The notes below the pieces were generated by a model, which was not told the origin of the DNA, made no database searches, and worked only from the letters and a program-made list of their open reading frames with translations. From an uncultured Lachnospiraceae bacterium (GTDB taxonomy: Bacteria; Bacillota; Clostridia; Lachnospirales; Lachnospiraceae), in the NCBI GenBank assembly GCA_900539175.1, contig UQAW01000005.1:1-64000 (forward strand): a stretch of DNA of 64,000 nucleotides, given 5' to 3'. The translations under genes and the position numbers were made by a program. Below are positions 43,530-53,742 of the stretch, in pieces (the stretch's first letter is position 1; every line of letters starts with the position of its first letter).

Positions 43530-44658
43530 CTGTTCCCTCCTGTGATGAGCTGGTTGTACTTGTATCTTCCGATGAAGAACTGCTTGTATTTGTATCTTCT
43601 GATGCTGCCTGTTTGAGTGTATAAGCTTCGGCATCTTTTACTTCAATCTCATCCCATGCTTTTGTGGTACTTGTCTTAGCTTCATCAAACCATCCCTGCA
43701 GTATCTCATTATATCTTTCCTGTTTTCTCTGATTAACAATCTCCTGCTTCTTCTGTTCTGTCTTTTCCTCGTCAAAGGTTTTGTCAAGGCGCAATACATA
43801 ATAACCGTCAGAGCCTTCCAGCACTTCCGGATTCACCTCTCCATCTTTAAGATCTGCCGCCGCTGTTTTCAACACCTCATCAAGTGTTGTATCGTCACTT
43901 CCATAGCTTCTTGCAGAAGCTGACAGGTTTTCATCAATCCCCTGAGCAATTGCATTTACATCCGCTTCTGCCGCATCTTCACTCGCCAGAATCTGATCCA
44001 GAACTTGCTGTGCCTGATCCTTTTTCGCTGCTTTTTCCTCATCTGTCAGGTCAACGGTATTGCCGTCTGCATCGGTCTCGGTCCCCTGTGTAGATACCCG
44101 TACGTATGTGATACTGGTCTGAGCCGCCTCATCATCACTGACTTCGGTATCCGTATCTGCAACCATGGGATCATACATCTTGTTCTGATAAGTATATAAC
44201 TGCAATACAGTGGAAATATCTTCTTTTGTGACACCCAGACTTTTCAATACGCTCTCGTCATTCGCTGCAATAAATTCATCTGCCGCCGCGTCTGCTTTGG
44301 CAATCTCGTCTTCACTCAGCACAACATCATAGTCCTTGGCATGCTCCTTCAGAAGATACAGCTTCTGAATACTTTCCAGCATATCTTTCTTAAAGGATTC
44401 ACCATAAGTTCCTTCTTCCGCCTGTGTATCCCAAATTCTACTGGTATCCTGCCCGAACATTGTATAATAACTGACCATCATGGCCTGCTGATACCGAATC
44501 ATAAAATTCGCCACACCCAAATTCACAGATTCATCATTTACTACAATCGCCTCAGCAGTTCCATCGATCACTTTTCCCTGTCCACATCCTGTCAGAGAAG
44601 CCGCCCCCAAAGTAATTGCCAACATAGCACAAGCTAGTTTCGCAGATAAATTTTTCAT
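43522..44658 (-). CDS. PrsA/SurA-like foldase lipoprotein
   Basis: A 378-aa extracytoplasmic peptidyl-prolyl isomerase-like chaperone. The lipoprotein signal ends SLTGCGQG (Cys near residue 25). A SurA-like helical N-domain follows, then a parvulin-like region (about 185-300) with DGYYVLRLDKTFDEE, a helix and a low-complexity Ser/Thr/Glu tail. Catalytic parvulin residues are not clear, so it may be a holdase only. AGGAGG precedes the ATG. Confidence 0.82.
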   Translation of the reverse strand: MKNLSAKLACAMLAITLGAASLTGCGQGKVIDGTAEAIVVNDESVNLGVANFMIRYQQAMMVSYYTMFGQDTSRIWDTQAEEGTYGESFKKDMLESIQKLYLLKEHAKDYDVVLSEDEIAKADAAADEFIAANDESVLKSLGVTKEDISTVLQLYTYQNKMYDPMVADTDTEVSDDEAAQTSITYVRVSTQGTETDADGNTVDLTDEEKAAKKDQAQQVLDQILASEDAAEADVNAIAQGIDENLSASARSYGSDDTTLDEVLKTAAADLKDGEVNPEVLEGSDGYYVLRLDKTFDEEKTEQKKQEIVNQRKQERYNEILQGWFDEAKTSTTKAWDEIEVKDAEAYTLKQAASEDTNTSSSSSEDTSTTSSSQEGTDE

Positions 44659-44671
44659 ATGTTCCTCCTAA

Positions 44672-44760
44672 TATCACTATAATGTTAGCGCCAAAAGGTA
44701 TTTTGACGCTTATGATACACGGATTTCTCCGCACTTTCTGCTCCCGAAATCCTATAATAC
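44672..44760. repeat. Dispersed repeat family A, copy 5
   Basis: ATGTTAGCGCCAAAAGGTATTTTGACGCTTATGATACACGGATTTCTCCGCACTTTCTGCTCCCGAAATCC, an 89-bp partial copy close to 36334-36410, lying directly upstream of the foldase gene. Half of it can be translated as a false leader. Confidence 0.75.
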
Positions 44761-44776
44761 TAAATTATAGCCGTTT

Positions 44777-47700
44777 TCACAATTTAGAGCAACTATTTTT
44801 TAATAATTCCACCACTTCCAGACATCTTTCCAGATAAGAAATCGTCTCATTGCGATTTCGTTTTTTGGGTTCAAACAGAAAATACGGTCTGCTTACCATC
44901 TTGAATGTCAATTCTCCCTGGAAATGTCCCAGAACTTCCGGTATTCCCTGGGGATTCAATTTTGCCCGCTCATGCAGCGTCATCCTGACAGATGCGCCGG
45001 TCTGCTTTAGTTCCACCAGATATGCCTGATGGGCCGCTGCCTTCAGACGTGCCACAGCCAGAAGATTTTGTACGGATTTCGGCGGTTCGCCGAAACGATC
45101 CATCAGTTCCTCCAGCATATCTTCATACTCATTATCATTTTCGATCCCGGCAATCCGCTTGTAGATATCCAGCTTTTGGAATTCATTCGGAATATATTTC
45201 TCTGGTATATAAGCATCCAGTTCCAAATCCACCGTGGTTTCAAAATCTTCCTGATGGGGAATTCCCTTAGCTTCTTTTACTGCTTCACTGAGCATCTTAC
45301 AGTACAGATCATAACCCACGGACTCCATATGACCATGCTGTTCTGCTCCCAGAAGATTTCCGGCTCCCCGAAGCTCCAGATCCCGCATGGCAATCTTAAA
45401 TCCGCTGCCAAGCTCTGTAAATTCCCGGATCGCATGGAGACGTTTTTCCGCAATTTCTTTTAACATTTTATCTCTTTTATACATCAAAAAGGCATACGAT
45501 GTGCGGTTGGAACGTCCCACCCGTCCCCGAAGCTGATATAACTGAGACAGCCCCATCTTATCCGCATCGTGGATAATCATCGTATTGACATTGGAGATGT
45601 CCAGTCCTGTTTCAATGATTGTGGTTGTCACCAGAACATCAATCTCACCATTGATGAAACCGTACATGATCTTCTCCAGTTCACGCTCCTTCATCTGTCC
45701 ATGGGCAAATCCCACATTTGCCTCCGGCACGAGCGCCGCAATCCGATTTGTCAATTCTACAATATCGTTTACCCGGTTATAGACATAATATACCTGTCCG
45801 TCTCTGGCCAGTTCCCGGCTGATCGCCTCACGGACCATCTCTTCATTGAACTCCATCACATAAGTCTGAATCGGGATACGGTCCTGAGGCGGCTCCTCCA
45901 GAACACTCATGTCTCGAATGCCGATCAGACTCATATGCAGGGTCCTGGGGATCGGTGTGGCTGTCAGCGTCAGTACGTCCACATCCTTTTTCATATCCTT
46001 GATTTTTTCCTTGTGTGTTACACCAAACCGCTGCTCTTCGTCAATAATCAGAAGTCCCAGATCCTTGAATTCCACATCCTTTGACAACACTCTGTGGGTT
46101 CCGATCACAATATCCACATACCCTTTTTTCAGATCCTGTATGGTTTTCTTCTGCTCCGCAGCGGTACGGAAACGACAGAGCAGATCCACCCGCACAGGGA
46201 AATCCTTCATTCGCTGGACAAAGGTATTATAATGCTGCTGTGCAAGAATCGTAGTCGGAACCAGAAAGACTACCTGCTTGCTGTCCTGCACCGCCTTAAA
46301 TGCAGCCCGGATCGCAATCTCCGTCTTACCGTATCCCACATCCCCGCAGACCAGACGGTCCATGATTTTCCGGCTTTCCATATCATGTTTCACCGCATCA
46401 ATTGCATTCAGCTGATCGTCGGTTTCTTCAAACGGAAACATTTCCTCAAATTCCCTCTGCCATATGGTGTCTTCGCCAAAAGAATACCCGGCCGTCTGTT
46501 GACGCGTAGCATACAGTGCCACCAGTTCTTTTGCAATATTCTTTACTGCACCCCGCACCCGGGTCTTTGTCTTGTTCCATTCCTGGCCCCCAAGCCGATT
46601 TAATTTCGGCGCCCTGGCATCTGCTCCTGCATACTTCTGAAGCGCATCCAACTGTGTGGCCTGAATATACAGGTTACTTCCTCCTGAATATTCAATCTTC
46701 ATATAATCCTTTACCACATGGTCAACTTCCACTTTTTCGATTCCGCGATAAATTCCAAGACCATGATTCTCATGAACGACAAAGTCCCCGACAGAAAGCT
46801 CGGCAAAATCCTGAATCTGCTTGCCGCTGTACTGCTTCTTTTTCTTTCGTTTCCTGGCTTCTTTTCCAAAGATATCCGTCTCTGTAACCAACACAAATTT
46901 CTGCATCGGATATTCAAATCCGCGGCGGGCATTTCCCCGGATCACCATCACTTCCCCGGATTCCAGCACCCGCTTTGCATCCTCACCGTAAAATGCAGGG
47001 ATTCCTTCATTTCTTATCTCTTCTGCAAGTCTTCTTGCACGTGTTCCCGAAGGACATAATAAAATCATCCGATATCCGGAATGCTTCCACTTACTGATAT
47101 CCTTTATCAACAGCGGAAACTGATTGTTATATCCATTGACCGATTTTACCGTTGCAGAAAAAGACCTGCGAATCTCCCAGTCATTCTTCTTAGGCTCCAT
47201 CAGGCTGACAGCTACGGTATTTCTGCGATTCAATTCATAAGCAAGCTGGCCGGGACTTAAAAGTTCCGGTATCTCCCCGGCATCTACCAGATCCTTTTCC
47301 ATCCGCTGTTTCATACACTCACAAAACTCATCGGAAATTGCCTGGGCACTTTCCAGAATCCGGTTCGGTTCATCCAGGAAGACCACCGAATTCTCTGGAA
47401 AATAATCCAAAAAAGTATCCACAAGGGCTTTCTTCTTATCATCACCTTCCTTTATCACCAGTTCTGTGGCAGGATACAGTGTAATTTCTTCCACATTCTC
47501 AATCGAACGCTGACTCTCCACATCAAAGCTTCGGATGGAATCCACCTCATCGCCCCAAAGTTCGATCCGATAGGGATAATCTTCCGTGAGCGGAAAAAGA
47601 TCAACAATTCCGCCCCGGATGGAAAACTGTCCCGGTCCTTCCACCTGAGAGCAGCGCTCATATCCCATCAGCACCAGTTCCTCTTTCAACCGGTCCAGAT

Positions 47701-48136
47701 CCAGAACCGAATCATTTTTCAGACGGATGATATGCTTCTTAAGAACACGAAGAGGCAGAAGATAGTCCATACATCCCCCTGTACTGGTGACAATTGTGAC
47801 TTCCTTCCGCTCCAAAAGCGCCTGGATGACCCGCATCCGCTGCTGTGTCAGCAGATTACCCTGAATATCTGCCTGATAGAAGATTAAATCTTTTGCGGGA
47901 TATAAAAGGACTTCCGGATCATATAACCGGAAATCCTCATACAATTCTTTTGCCTTCAGTTCATTTTCCGCAACCAGCAGACGGCAGGGTATCTCTTGTG
48001 ATAATCCGGCAATCATATGTGCCTTCTGGGATTCCAGACAGCCGCTGACCACCAGAAGACCCTGATTCCCCTTCAAACTTTTCTTTAACTCCGAAAAACC
48101 CGCGATGTCTTCCAGAGGCTGCATCAATGCTTTCAT
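44777..48136 (-). CDS. mfd: Transcription-repair coupling factor Mfd
   Basis: A 1119-aa ATP-dependent translocase that removes stalled RNA polymerase and recruits UvrA. In order: UvrB-like N-domains with [19 protein letters not shown]; the CarD-type RNA-polymerase interaction domain ([20 protein letters not shown]); RecG-like helicase motifs [25 protein letters not shown] and [22 protein letters not shown]; and the C-terminal TRCF domain. Length is typical (B. subtilis 1177). It lies 19 bases behind pth, a common pth-mfd pairing. Confidence 0.97.
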   Translation of the reverse strand: MKALMQPLEDIAGFSELKKSLKGNQGLLVVSGCLESQKAHMIAGLSQEIPCRLLVAENELKAKELYEDFRLYDPEVLLYPAKDLIFYQADIQGNLLTQQRMRVIQALLERKEVTIVTSTGGCMDYLLPLRVLKKHIIRLKNDSVLDLDRLKEELVLMGYERCSQVEGPGQFSIRGGIVDLFPLTEDYPYRIELWGDEVDSIRSFDVESQRSIENVEEITLYPATELVIKEGDDKKKALVDTFLDYFPENSVVFLDEPNRILESAQAISDEFCECMKQRMEKDLVDAGEIPELLSPGQLAYELNRRNTVAVSLMEPKKNDWEIRRSFSATVKSVNGYNNQFPLLIKDISKWKHSGYRMILLCPSGTRARRLAEEIRNEGIPAFYGEDAKRVLESGEVMVIRGNARRGFEYPMQKFVLVTETDIFGKEARKRKKKKQYSGKQIQDFAELSVGDFVVHENHGLGIYRGIEKVEVDHVVKDYMKIEYSGGSNLYIQATQLDALQKYAGADARAPKLNRLGGQEWNKTKTRVRGAVKNIAKELVALYATRQQTAGYSFGEDTIWQREFEEMFPFEETDDQLNAIDAVKHDMESRKIMDRLVCGDVGYGKTEIAIRAAFKAVQDSKQVVFLVPTTILAQQHYNTFVQRMKDFPVRVDLLCRFRTAAEQKKTIQDLKKGYVDIVIGTHRVLSKDVEFKDLGLLIIDEEQRFGVTHKEKIKDMKKDVDVLTLTATPIPRTLHMSLIGIRDMSVLEEPPQDRIPIQTYVMEFNEEMVREAISRELARDGQVYYVYNRVNDIVELTNRIAALVPEANVGFAHGQMKERELEKIMYGFINGEIDVLVTTTIIETGLDISNVNTMIIHDADKMGLSQLYQLRGRVGRSNRTSYAFLMYKRDKMLKEIAEKRLHAIREFTELGSGFKIAMRDLELRGAGNLLGAEQHGHMESVGYDLYCKMLSEAVKEAKGIPHQEDFETTVDLELDAYIPEKYIPNEFQKLDIYKRIAGIENDNEYEDMLEELMDRFGEPPKSVQNLLAVARLKAAAHQAYLVELKQTGASVRMTLHERAKLNPQGIPEVLGHFQGELTFKMVSRPYFLFEPKKRNRNETISYLERCLEVVELLKNSCSKL

Positions 48137-48154
48137 GCTTTCTTTCCTTTTCTT

Positions 48155-48739
48155 CTATACTTCTTTTACCGGTGTTTTCTTATTATACTTATTCATAGCG
48201 CTGTCAATATCATCCTGAAGAATCATCTCCAGTGCATCTGCCGCATGACGGATCGCTTCATCCACCTGTGTCCGCTCTTCTTTTGAGAAAGGGCTCAGCA
48301 CATAGTCCGCCAGATCCCAATTCTTCGGTTTCTCTCCGACACCCACGCGAATCCGCTTAAACTTATCGCTTCCAAGCTGTGCAATAATATTTTTGATTCC
48401 GTTATGCCCTCCGGCGCTTCCTTTCTTCCGGACACGGATATACCCCGGCGCCAGATTGATATCATCATAGATCACTACCAGCTCTTCCTCCGGATCAATT
48501 TTATAATAGTTTACCAGCTCAGCCACAGATTCCCCGCTTAAGTTCATATAAGTCAACGGCTTCGCCAGAATTACCTTCTGTCCGGCGATCACACCCTTGC
48601 CATACATCGCCTTATGCTTCACACCGGAAGACGGCACCCGGTACTCGTCCACCAGAAAATCAATCGTATCAAATCCCACATTATGCTTTGTTCCTTCATA
48701 CTGCCTGGTGGGATTACCAAGTCCTACTACAATATACAT
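48155..48739 (-). CDS. pth: Peptidyl-tRNA hydrolase
   Basis: A 194-aa enzyme that frees tRNA from peptidyl-tRNA. It has GLGNPTRQYEGTKHNVGF with the catalytic His, AKPLTYMNLSGES and GSAGGHNGIKNI, all Pth signatures. It is followed by mfd in the usual order. Confidence 0.97.
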   Translation of the reverse strand: MYIVVGLGNPTRQYEGTKHNVGFDTIDFLVDEYRVPSSGVKHKAMYGKGVIAGQKVILAKPLTYMNLSGESVAELVNYYKIDPEEELVVIYDDINLAPGYIRVRKKGSAGGHNGIKNIIAQLGSDKFKRIRVGVGEKPKNWDLADYVLSPFSKEERTQVDEAIRHAADALEMILQDDIDSAMNKYNKKTPVKEV

Positions 48740-48762
48740 AAAAGTCTCCTGAAATATACATT

Positions 48763-48813
48763 CTAAACAGATATATCTGCTGATGCAGACATCATCCTAT
48801 ATGAAAGTCAACT
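48763..48813. repeat. Dispersed repeat family B, copy 3
   Basis: TAAACAGATATATCTGCTGATGCAGACATCATCCTATATGAAAGTC; the hairpin ATATCTGC-tgatGCAGACAT is retained, and the TATGAAAGTC tail matches copy 2. It lies between pth and the GTPase gene and may act as a terminator for the latter. Confidence 0.55.
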
Positions 48814-49764
48814 AAAATAAACCAACTCTGATTCCGGCGGATCACATGGCTTGATTTCCTGTGCATACAGCACAGGACCTTCTTCGTGGTAGACCTCCAT
48901 ATACTCCCAGCCTACTTTAGCCGTTACCATTACCCATTGTCCCATCACCAGCTTTTTGGCATCCGGACTCTTGCATACATATCCTATAAATGAGGTGTCA
49001 TCCGCACAGCAGGTCATAGCCATACGTCCCGGCACGAAGTATCCTGCACCCACGTCCCGGCTTTTCAGGACAATTCCGCGGAATTTTACAGTTTTTCCCT
49101 CATAACGGTCCGGATTGTCTCCCATATCCACATAAAAGATTCCGTAATCCACATCATCAATAACAATCGGATCAGCGTTCAAATCGTACGGTACGGAGTC
49201 TTCAAAAATATCCGTCAGTTCTCCAGTATTATCCTCAAATAGAATCTCCGCGCCAGGATTTACAACTTTGATACTCCTCCTGAAATTCGCCAACGGAAGA
49301 TCCGTCGAACAACGATTGAACATTACCATGTCCGCATTTTTTACCATCTCTACAAAGATGGATTTCATATTATTCATATAAACCTGGAAACAGCTTCCAT
49401 CCACGGTCACAATATGCTGCACAATTCCCCAACCGCGGGGCATCTTCATTTCTTCCAGCTTTTTCACACTCCAAAGCGGATTATATTCCAGAATTACCCT
49501 GTCAGGGTGATATTTTCTCTGAAAAGACTTCAAAAGTTCCAGAGTAAGGTCCTCCGGCTCTTCCACTACTTCCAGAACCGTATTGTGCTTCAACAACATC
49601 TTCTCATCATACACTTCCTCACCCTCTTCACAGGTGATCAAAAGTGTCGGCTCCTCAATCTGGAAATATTCCTGCTGAACCGTAAAGTTGATAAATGAAG
49701 TCTTTCCACTCTCCAAAAAGCCTGTGATCAGATAAATCGGAACATCAATCTCATTCTCTAACAT
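48808..49764 (-). CDS. COG0523-like GTPase fused to a DUF1980-type domain
   Basis: A 318-aa protein. The N-terminal about 180 residues are a CobW/COG0523 P-loop GTPase with Walker A GFLESGKTS and Walker B-like VILEYNP. The metal-binding CxCC motif of the family is missing. The C-terminal about 110 residues resemble DUF1980 / TIGR03943 (YcgQ-like) proteins (KTVKFRGIVLKSRDVGAGYF, RMAMTCCADDTSFIGYVC). YcgQ relatives are usually partnered with separate COG0523 genes under zinc limitation, so the fusion makes sense. It lies beside a second COG0523 gene. A metal-allocation role is inferred. Confidence 0.75.
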   Translation of the reverse strand: MLENEIDVPIYLITGFLESGKTSFINFTVQQEYFQIEEPTLLITCEEGEEVYDEKMLLKHNTVLEVVEEPEDLTLELLKSFQRKYHPDRVILEYNPLWSVKKLEEMKMPRGWGIVQHIVTVDGSCFQVYMNNMKSIFVEMVKNADMVMFNRCSTDLPLANFRRSIKVVNPGAEILFEDNTGELTDIFEDSVPYDLNADPIVIDDVDYGIFYVDMGDNPDRYEGKTVKFRGIVLKSRDVGAGYFVPGRMAMTCCADDTSFIGYVCKSPDAKKLVMGQWVMVTAKVGWEYMEVYHEEGPVLYAQEIKPCDPPESELVYFS

Positions 49765-49853
49765 GACACATCCTACTTTCTTTCCTTATTCTTAGGAACT
49801 GTTAATCAACAACTTGTTAATTTGGCGCAGAATAAATGTTCATCTGCGGCTGA

Positions 49854-50999
49854 TCAAATTCCAAAAAGTTCCTGAAGTTTGTCCTCTGCCAGTTTCGAAC
49901 CAATTACACAGATTCTTCCTGTATATTCCGGTGAACCTTCCCGCACATCTGCCTCTCCCGGAACCATATCAAAGTAGATCCAGTGGCCATCCTTTCCAGC
50001 TACCATACCCTTTGCCCGAAGCACGATACCAAAAATCTCCTCTTCGTCTGATAGTTTTTCAAGTATGGTACGAATCTGCTCCTGATCAAACTTCTTAATC
50101 GTCTCACGGCCCCAGCTTGTGAAGACTTCATCTGCATGATGATGATGGTGATGATGGTCATGGCAGCCACAGGTGCAATTCTCATCATGGTCATGTCCAT
50201 GATGATGATCATGGTGGTGGTGATGCTCGTGATCGTGGTGATGATGTTCGTGGTCGTGGTGATGATGCTCGTGATTATGATGATGACTCTCGTGGTCGTG
50301 ATGATGATGCTCGTGATCATGACAGCCGCAAGTACAGTTTTCATCATGCTCGTGGTGATGATGTCCCTCATACTCTTCTTCCACATGGGACAGATCAATT
50401 TTTACTCCTTCCATTGTATCCAGAACTTTCTTTCCATCCAGCTCTTCCACCGGAGTTGTGATAATGGTTGCATCCGGATTCAATTCACGAAGCAAGGCAA
50501 GCGCCGCTTCCACCTTTTCTTCCGTTGCTTTTTCTGTATCAGTACGGCTCAGAATAATTGTGCTGGCAGCCTCTACCTGATTTTTGAAAAATTCCCCAAA
50601 ATTTCTCAGGTACATCTTGCATTTTGTCACGTCAACAACTGTCGTTGCACAATTTAATACCACCTCTGTCTCTGTCTTTATACCCTCTACCGCATGAATT
50701 ACGTCAGACAGCTTACCTACACCTGACGGCTCGATGATGATGCGGTCCGGATGGTACTTCTCAATCACCTCGGTAAGCGCAGTGCCAAAATCACCAACCA
50801 GAGAACAGCAGATACAGCCTGAATTCATCTCGCGGATTTCAATTCCGGTCTCTTTTAAAAAGCCTCCGTCAATACCGATCTCACCGAATTCATTTTCAAT
50901 CAAAACTACCTGCTGCCCCTTTAATGCATCCGCCAACAATTTCTTAATCAATGTAGTCTTTCCAGCTCCCAAAAAACCGGAAATAATATCAATCTTTGT
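49854..50999 (-). CDS. COG0523 metal-chaperone GTPase with a long His-rich loop
   Basis: A 381-aa G3E GTPase likely loading or storing zinc (or Ni/Co). It has Walker A GFLGAGKTTL, the metal motif SGCICCSLVGD (CxCC), and a GTPase domain reading through SRTDTEKA. Next comes an insert of about 75 residues made almost only of His, Asp and Glu with two CTCGCHDH clusters (50135-50360), and a C-terminal CobW_C domain (KGMVAGKDGHWIYFD). The insert could hold many metal ions. The ATG at 50999 has AGGAG upstream; an in-frame TTG earlier is unlikely. Confidence 0.9.
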   Translation of the reverse strand, partial: TKIDIISGFLGAGKTTLIKKLLADALKGQQVVLIENEFGEIGIDGGFLKETGIEIREMNSGCICCSLVGDFGTALTEVIEKYHPDRIIIEPSGVGKLSDVIHAVEGIKTETEVVLNCATTVVDVTKCKMYLRNFGEFFKNQVEAASTIILSRTDTEKATEEKVEAALALLRELNPDATIITTPVEELDGKKVLDTMEGVKIDLSHVEEEYEGHHHHEHDENCTCGCHDHEHHHHDHESHHHNHEHHHHDHEHHHHDHEHHHHHDHHHGHDHDENCTCGCHDHHHHHHHADEVFTSWGRETIKKFDQEQIRTILEKLSDEEEIFGIVLRAKGMVAGKDGHWIYFDMVPGEADVREGSPEYTGRICVIGSKLAEDKLQELFGI

Positions 51000-51137
51000 C
51001 ATGACTTTTATTCTCCTCTCAAACAATTCTCATATCAAGCGATCATCAAACGCTCCAAAGATCGGTTTGAAGATCCATTATTCAGATAACACCTTAAGGG
51101 ACGGAAGTACTGACTCCCGCCCCGCACATTGCATATT

Positions 51138-51224
51138 ATGATACACGGGTCCCAAAGTCATGCTTTTTCATGCAAGCATGAAACGCATAATCTTTTAACC
51201 CTGGTATCAACCCTAGTATCATAT
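51138..51224. repeat. Dispersed repeat family A, copy 6
   Basis: ATGATACACGGGTCCCAAAGTcATGCTTTTTCATGCAAGCATGAAACGCATAATCTTTTAACCCTGGTATC: carries the palindromic arm found inside copy 1 but not the GGATTGCTCCGC core, showing that the family is modular. It fills the gap between the GTPase and HAD genes. Confidence 0.75.
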
Positions 51225-51306
51225 TATAACCCTATTTTATAGATATGTAAACATTTTTGTAACCACTCAGAAACCACTTTCTGTCCTTTGCCTTTGTTTC
51301 CGCTTT

Positions 51307-52098
51307 TTACGATAATCCATAATGCTTCATAGCAAATGCCAGTCCATCTTCCTCAACTGTGCGTGTTATAAATTCTGTATACGGTTCCAGCACCGGATCA
51401 TGATGTCCCATCGCTACAGCATGCTTCACATACTGAAACATCGCAAGATCATTGCTGCTGTCACCGAATACATAAGCATCCTCCAATTTCATCTGAAAAT
51501 AGTTCAATATGTAGGAGATGGCCGTTGCCTTGGAATATCCCTTCGGGACAATCTCATACAAACCGCCTAACCGGTCTATGATCTCCATATCTTTCCCCAA
51601 TTCCCGGAACAGACGCTTCTGATCTGTCCGTTCGTCCACAAAAATCACAAACTTATCAAAATCGAAGGCATCCTCTTCAATTGCATGCCTGATACCAAGT
51701 CCTGCATTCCGAAAATGCCGCCTGAAATTCTCCACCTGCTCAAACCTGGAGCGACTTCCAGGCAGATAACAATCCTCCTGCCCTTCCAGAACCAGCCCTC
51801 CGTCACAGTCTCCTACAAGCTGTATAATCTCTCTTCCTCTCTGATGTGGAATGCTGCGCGCCATCAACACCTCATCTTTGTACTTGATATACGTTCCGCA
51901 TCCACAGAGATATCCGCTGAACGGCATCTCCAGAAACATAGGGGGAAGTCCCGATATTGTTCTTCCTGTATTAATAAATGTCAGATGCCCTCTCGCTTGC
52001 GCGCGTTCCAATGCATCCCGCGCGCTTTTCGGCACTTCTCTGGTACTTTCACTGAGCAGCGTCCCATCAATATCAAAAAACAATACTTTCCTGTCCAT
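51307..52098 (-). CDS. Cof-type HAD-superfamily phosphatase
   Basis: A 263-aa sugar-phosphate or FMN-type phosphatase. Motif I FFDIDGTLL, motif II FINTGRTISG, then the C2 cap, and motif IV VFGDSSNDLAMF are complete. The ATG at 52098 has AGGAG 5 nt upstream; the open frame upstream shows no homology. No pathway link from neighbours. Confidence 0.9.
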   Translation of the reverse strand: MDRKVLFFDIDGTLLSESTREVPKSARDALERAQARGHLTFINTGRTISGLPPMFLEMPFSGYLCGCGTYIKYKDEVLMARSIPHQRGREIIQLVGDCDGGLVLEGQEDCYLPGSRSRFEQVENFRRHFRNAGLGIRHAIEEDAFDFDKFVIFVDERTDQKRLFRELGKDMEIIDRLGGLYEIVPKGYSKATAISYILNYFQMKLEDAYVFGDSSNDLAMFQYVKHAVAMGHHDPVLEPYTEFITRTVEEDGLAFAMKHYGLS

Positions 52099-52178
52099 CT
52101 TTCTCCTGTCCAAAACGGGATTGCAGACTGGAAAGTCATAACTTACTTCCCAATACCACAATCCCCTCTTATCAGTTC

Positions 52179-52820
52179 TTATAATTTTGAATACCCGTAT
52201 CCATTTACCAAAGCATCCAGTTTTATCTTCTTCCTGCAAAGTTCACACTCATTCGACTTATGGCTGATATAATTCGGAACATCCTTTTGATTGAATATGG
52301 TATTAATTTCCACACCTGCCATCTTTGAAATATTACTGAAGATGGAAGACACTCCTGCAACCTTGCCGCCGTAATACAGTACGCTGTCCACACAATTCTG
52401 AAGCAGCTTTCCGGTTGTGGCGGATGCCATAAGAATCAATACATTCTTCTTCTCAATCATCATCTTCAGGTTATCCCGGAAAATCACCTGACCGGAACCA
52501 TTCATCTCAGGCGCAATCACATAAATGGTATTATGCTGATTCATAGACATAATTCCGGCATGCATCAATTCTTCCGCCAGATATCCGCCAATGATCTCTG
52601 TCCCATCCATACATACAATAGTATCCACTACCGTACTGTGACTGTAACGCTGCGCCAGCACCTCCGCCACTGCACGGGCTTCTGATGCTCTCGCCTTCAG
52701 CGTCGTCATATCAAAGTAATGAGAAATATGCGAACTCGGTGTTGCAAAATGCCCCTTGTAAACCTTCAAGGCGATACGATTGTCCTGCTTTGCCCAAATC
52801 TTCTCCATTCTGCTTTCCAT
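52179..52820 (-). CDS. Phosphoribosyltransferase-like protein
   Basis: A 213-aa protein with a PRTase type I layout: TIVCMDGTEIIGGYLAEEL in place of the early core strand and NVLILMASATTGKLLQNC in the PRPP-loop region, where the acidic pair of true PRTases is absent. A C-terminal CELCRKK pair adds Cys. Orotate phosphoribosyltransferase-like proteins of unknown substrate in clostridia look like this. A GGGGG tract is 8 nt before the ATG. Confidence 0.65.
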   Translation of the reverse strand: MESRMEKIWAKQDNRIALKVYKGHFATPSSHISHYFDMTTLKARASEARAVAEVLAQRYSHSTVVDTIVCMDGTEIIGGYLAEELMHAGIMSMNQHNTIYVIAPEMNGSGQVIFRDNLKMMIEKKNVLILMASATTGKLLQNCVDSVLYYGGKVAGVSSIFSNISKMAGVEINTIFNQKDVPNYISHKSNECELCRKKIKLDALVNGYGYSKL

Positions 52821-52968
52821 AATTTTTCCCCCGGCTTATCAGCCATTCATTATAAAGTTTCATGTTCAGCTTTTGTATCTGTATTGCGCTTTCAAGTTAC
52901 GGTATTTTATTATGTCTGAGATTATTATAACCCATATTCTGCGAAAAGAAAAGGACCCAGTTTTCGTA

Positions 52969-53742
52969 TTAATTTCCACACTCAATACTGATTTCATTAA
53001 ACTTCTCCAAAATTTGTTCCATCTGAACCGTATCTTTTTCTGCACCTGCGTGGTCCATCACCGCTTTTCCCTGATGCATCATCAACAGGCGGTTTCCATA
53101 TTCTACGGCATAGCGCAGATTATGTGTGACCATGATCGTAGTCAGTTTCTTTTCTTTTACAATCTTATCAGTCAGTTCCATAATCAACTCTGCCGTCTTC
53201 GGATCCAGAGCCGCCGTATGCTCATCCAGGATCAGAAATCGGATCGGCGTCATGGTGGACATCAGAAGTGCCATTGCCTGACGCTGTCCGCCGGAGAGCA
53301 CCCCCACCTTTACATCCATCTTATCTTCCAGCCCAAGTCCCAACTGTCTCAGACTCGACCGGTAAAAATCCATCCGGGCTTTATTTTTTCCGGAACGGAG
53401 ACCATAGATTTTTCCTTTGTTATCCGCCAGCGCCATATTCTCTGCGATCGTCATACTGGGGCAGGTTCCCATGGCAGGGTTTTGATATACCCTTCCAATA
53501 TAGCGGTTTCTCTGGAATTCCTTCTCTTTTCCGATATCTTTGCCGTCAATCAGAATTTTGCCGGAATCCAGGTTAATACTACCGCAGATCAGGTTCAGCA
53601 TAGAAGTTTTTCCGGAACCATTACTTCCTACTACAGATACAAACTGTCCGTCATCAATCGTCAGATTAAAGTCATCAAACAGGCACATCTCGTTGATCGT
53701 TCCCGGGTTATAATATTTATGAATATGTTTTAATTCAAGCAT
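52969..53742 (-). CDS. trpZ: ABC transporter ATPase of tryptophan-type system
   Basis: A 257-aa ATPase with Walker A GSNGSGKTS, signature LSGGQRQAMAL, Walker B FLILDEHTAALD and the H-loop VTHNLR. It powers the permease encoded just upstream (8-base overlap). Operon context under a Trp T-box points to tryptophan import (TrpXYZ type); the symbol is by analogy. Confidence 0.88.
   Translation of the reverse strand: MLELKHIHKYYNPGTINEMCLFDDFNLTIDDGQFVSVVGSNGSGKTSMLNLICGSINLDSGKILIDGKDIGKEKEFQRNRYIGRVYQNPAMGTCPSMTIAENMALADNKGKIYGLRSGKNKARMDFYRSSLRQLGLGLEDKMDVKVGVLSGGQRQAMALLMSTMTPIRFLILDEHTAALDPKTAELIMELTDKIVKEKKLTTIMVTHNLRYAVEYGNRLLMMHQGKAVMDHAGAEKDTVQMEQILEKFNEISIECGN

Noticed and set aside
44552..44734. 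60-codon minus-strand frame overlapping the foldase start
   Set aside because: Its N-terminal half is translated family A repeat and the rest is out of frame with the lipoprotein gene.
50136..50657. Plus-strand frame rich in Met/Val, and tandem-repeat look of 50136-50360
   Set aside because: It is the antisense of the His-rich codons of the COG0523 GTPase. The unit length is irregular and there are no unique spacers, so it is not a CRISPR array.
52780..53733. 317-codon plus-strand frame
   Set aside because: Antisense to the ATPase gene (Walker motifs intact on the minus strand).
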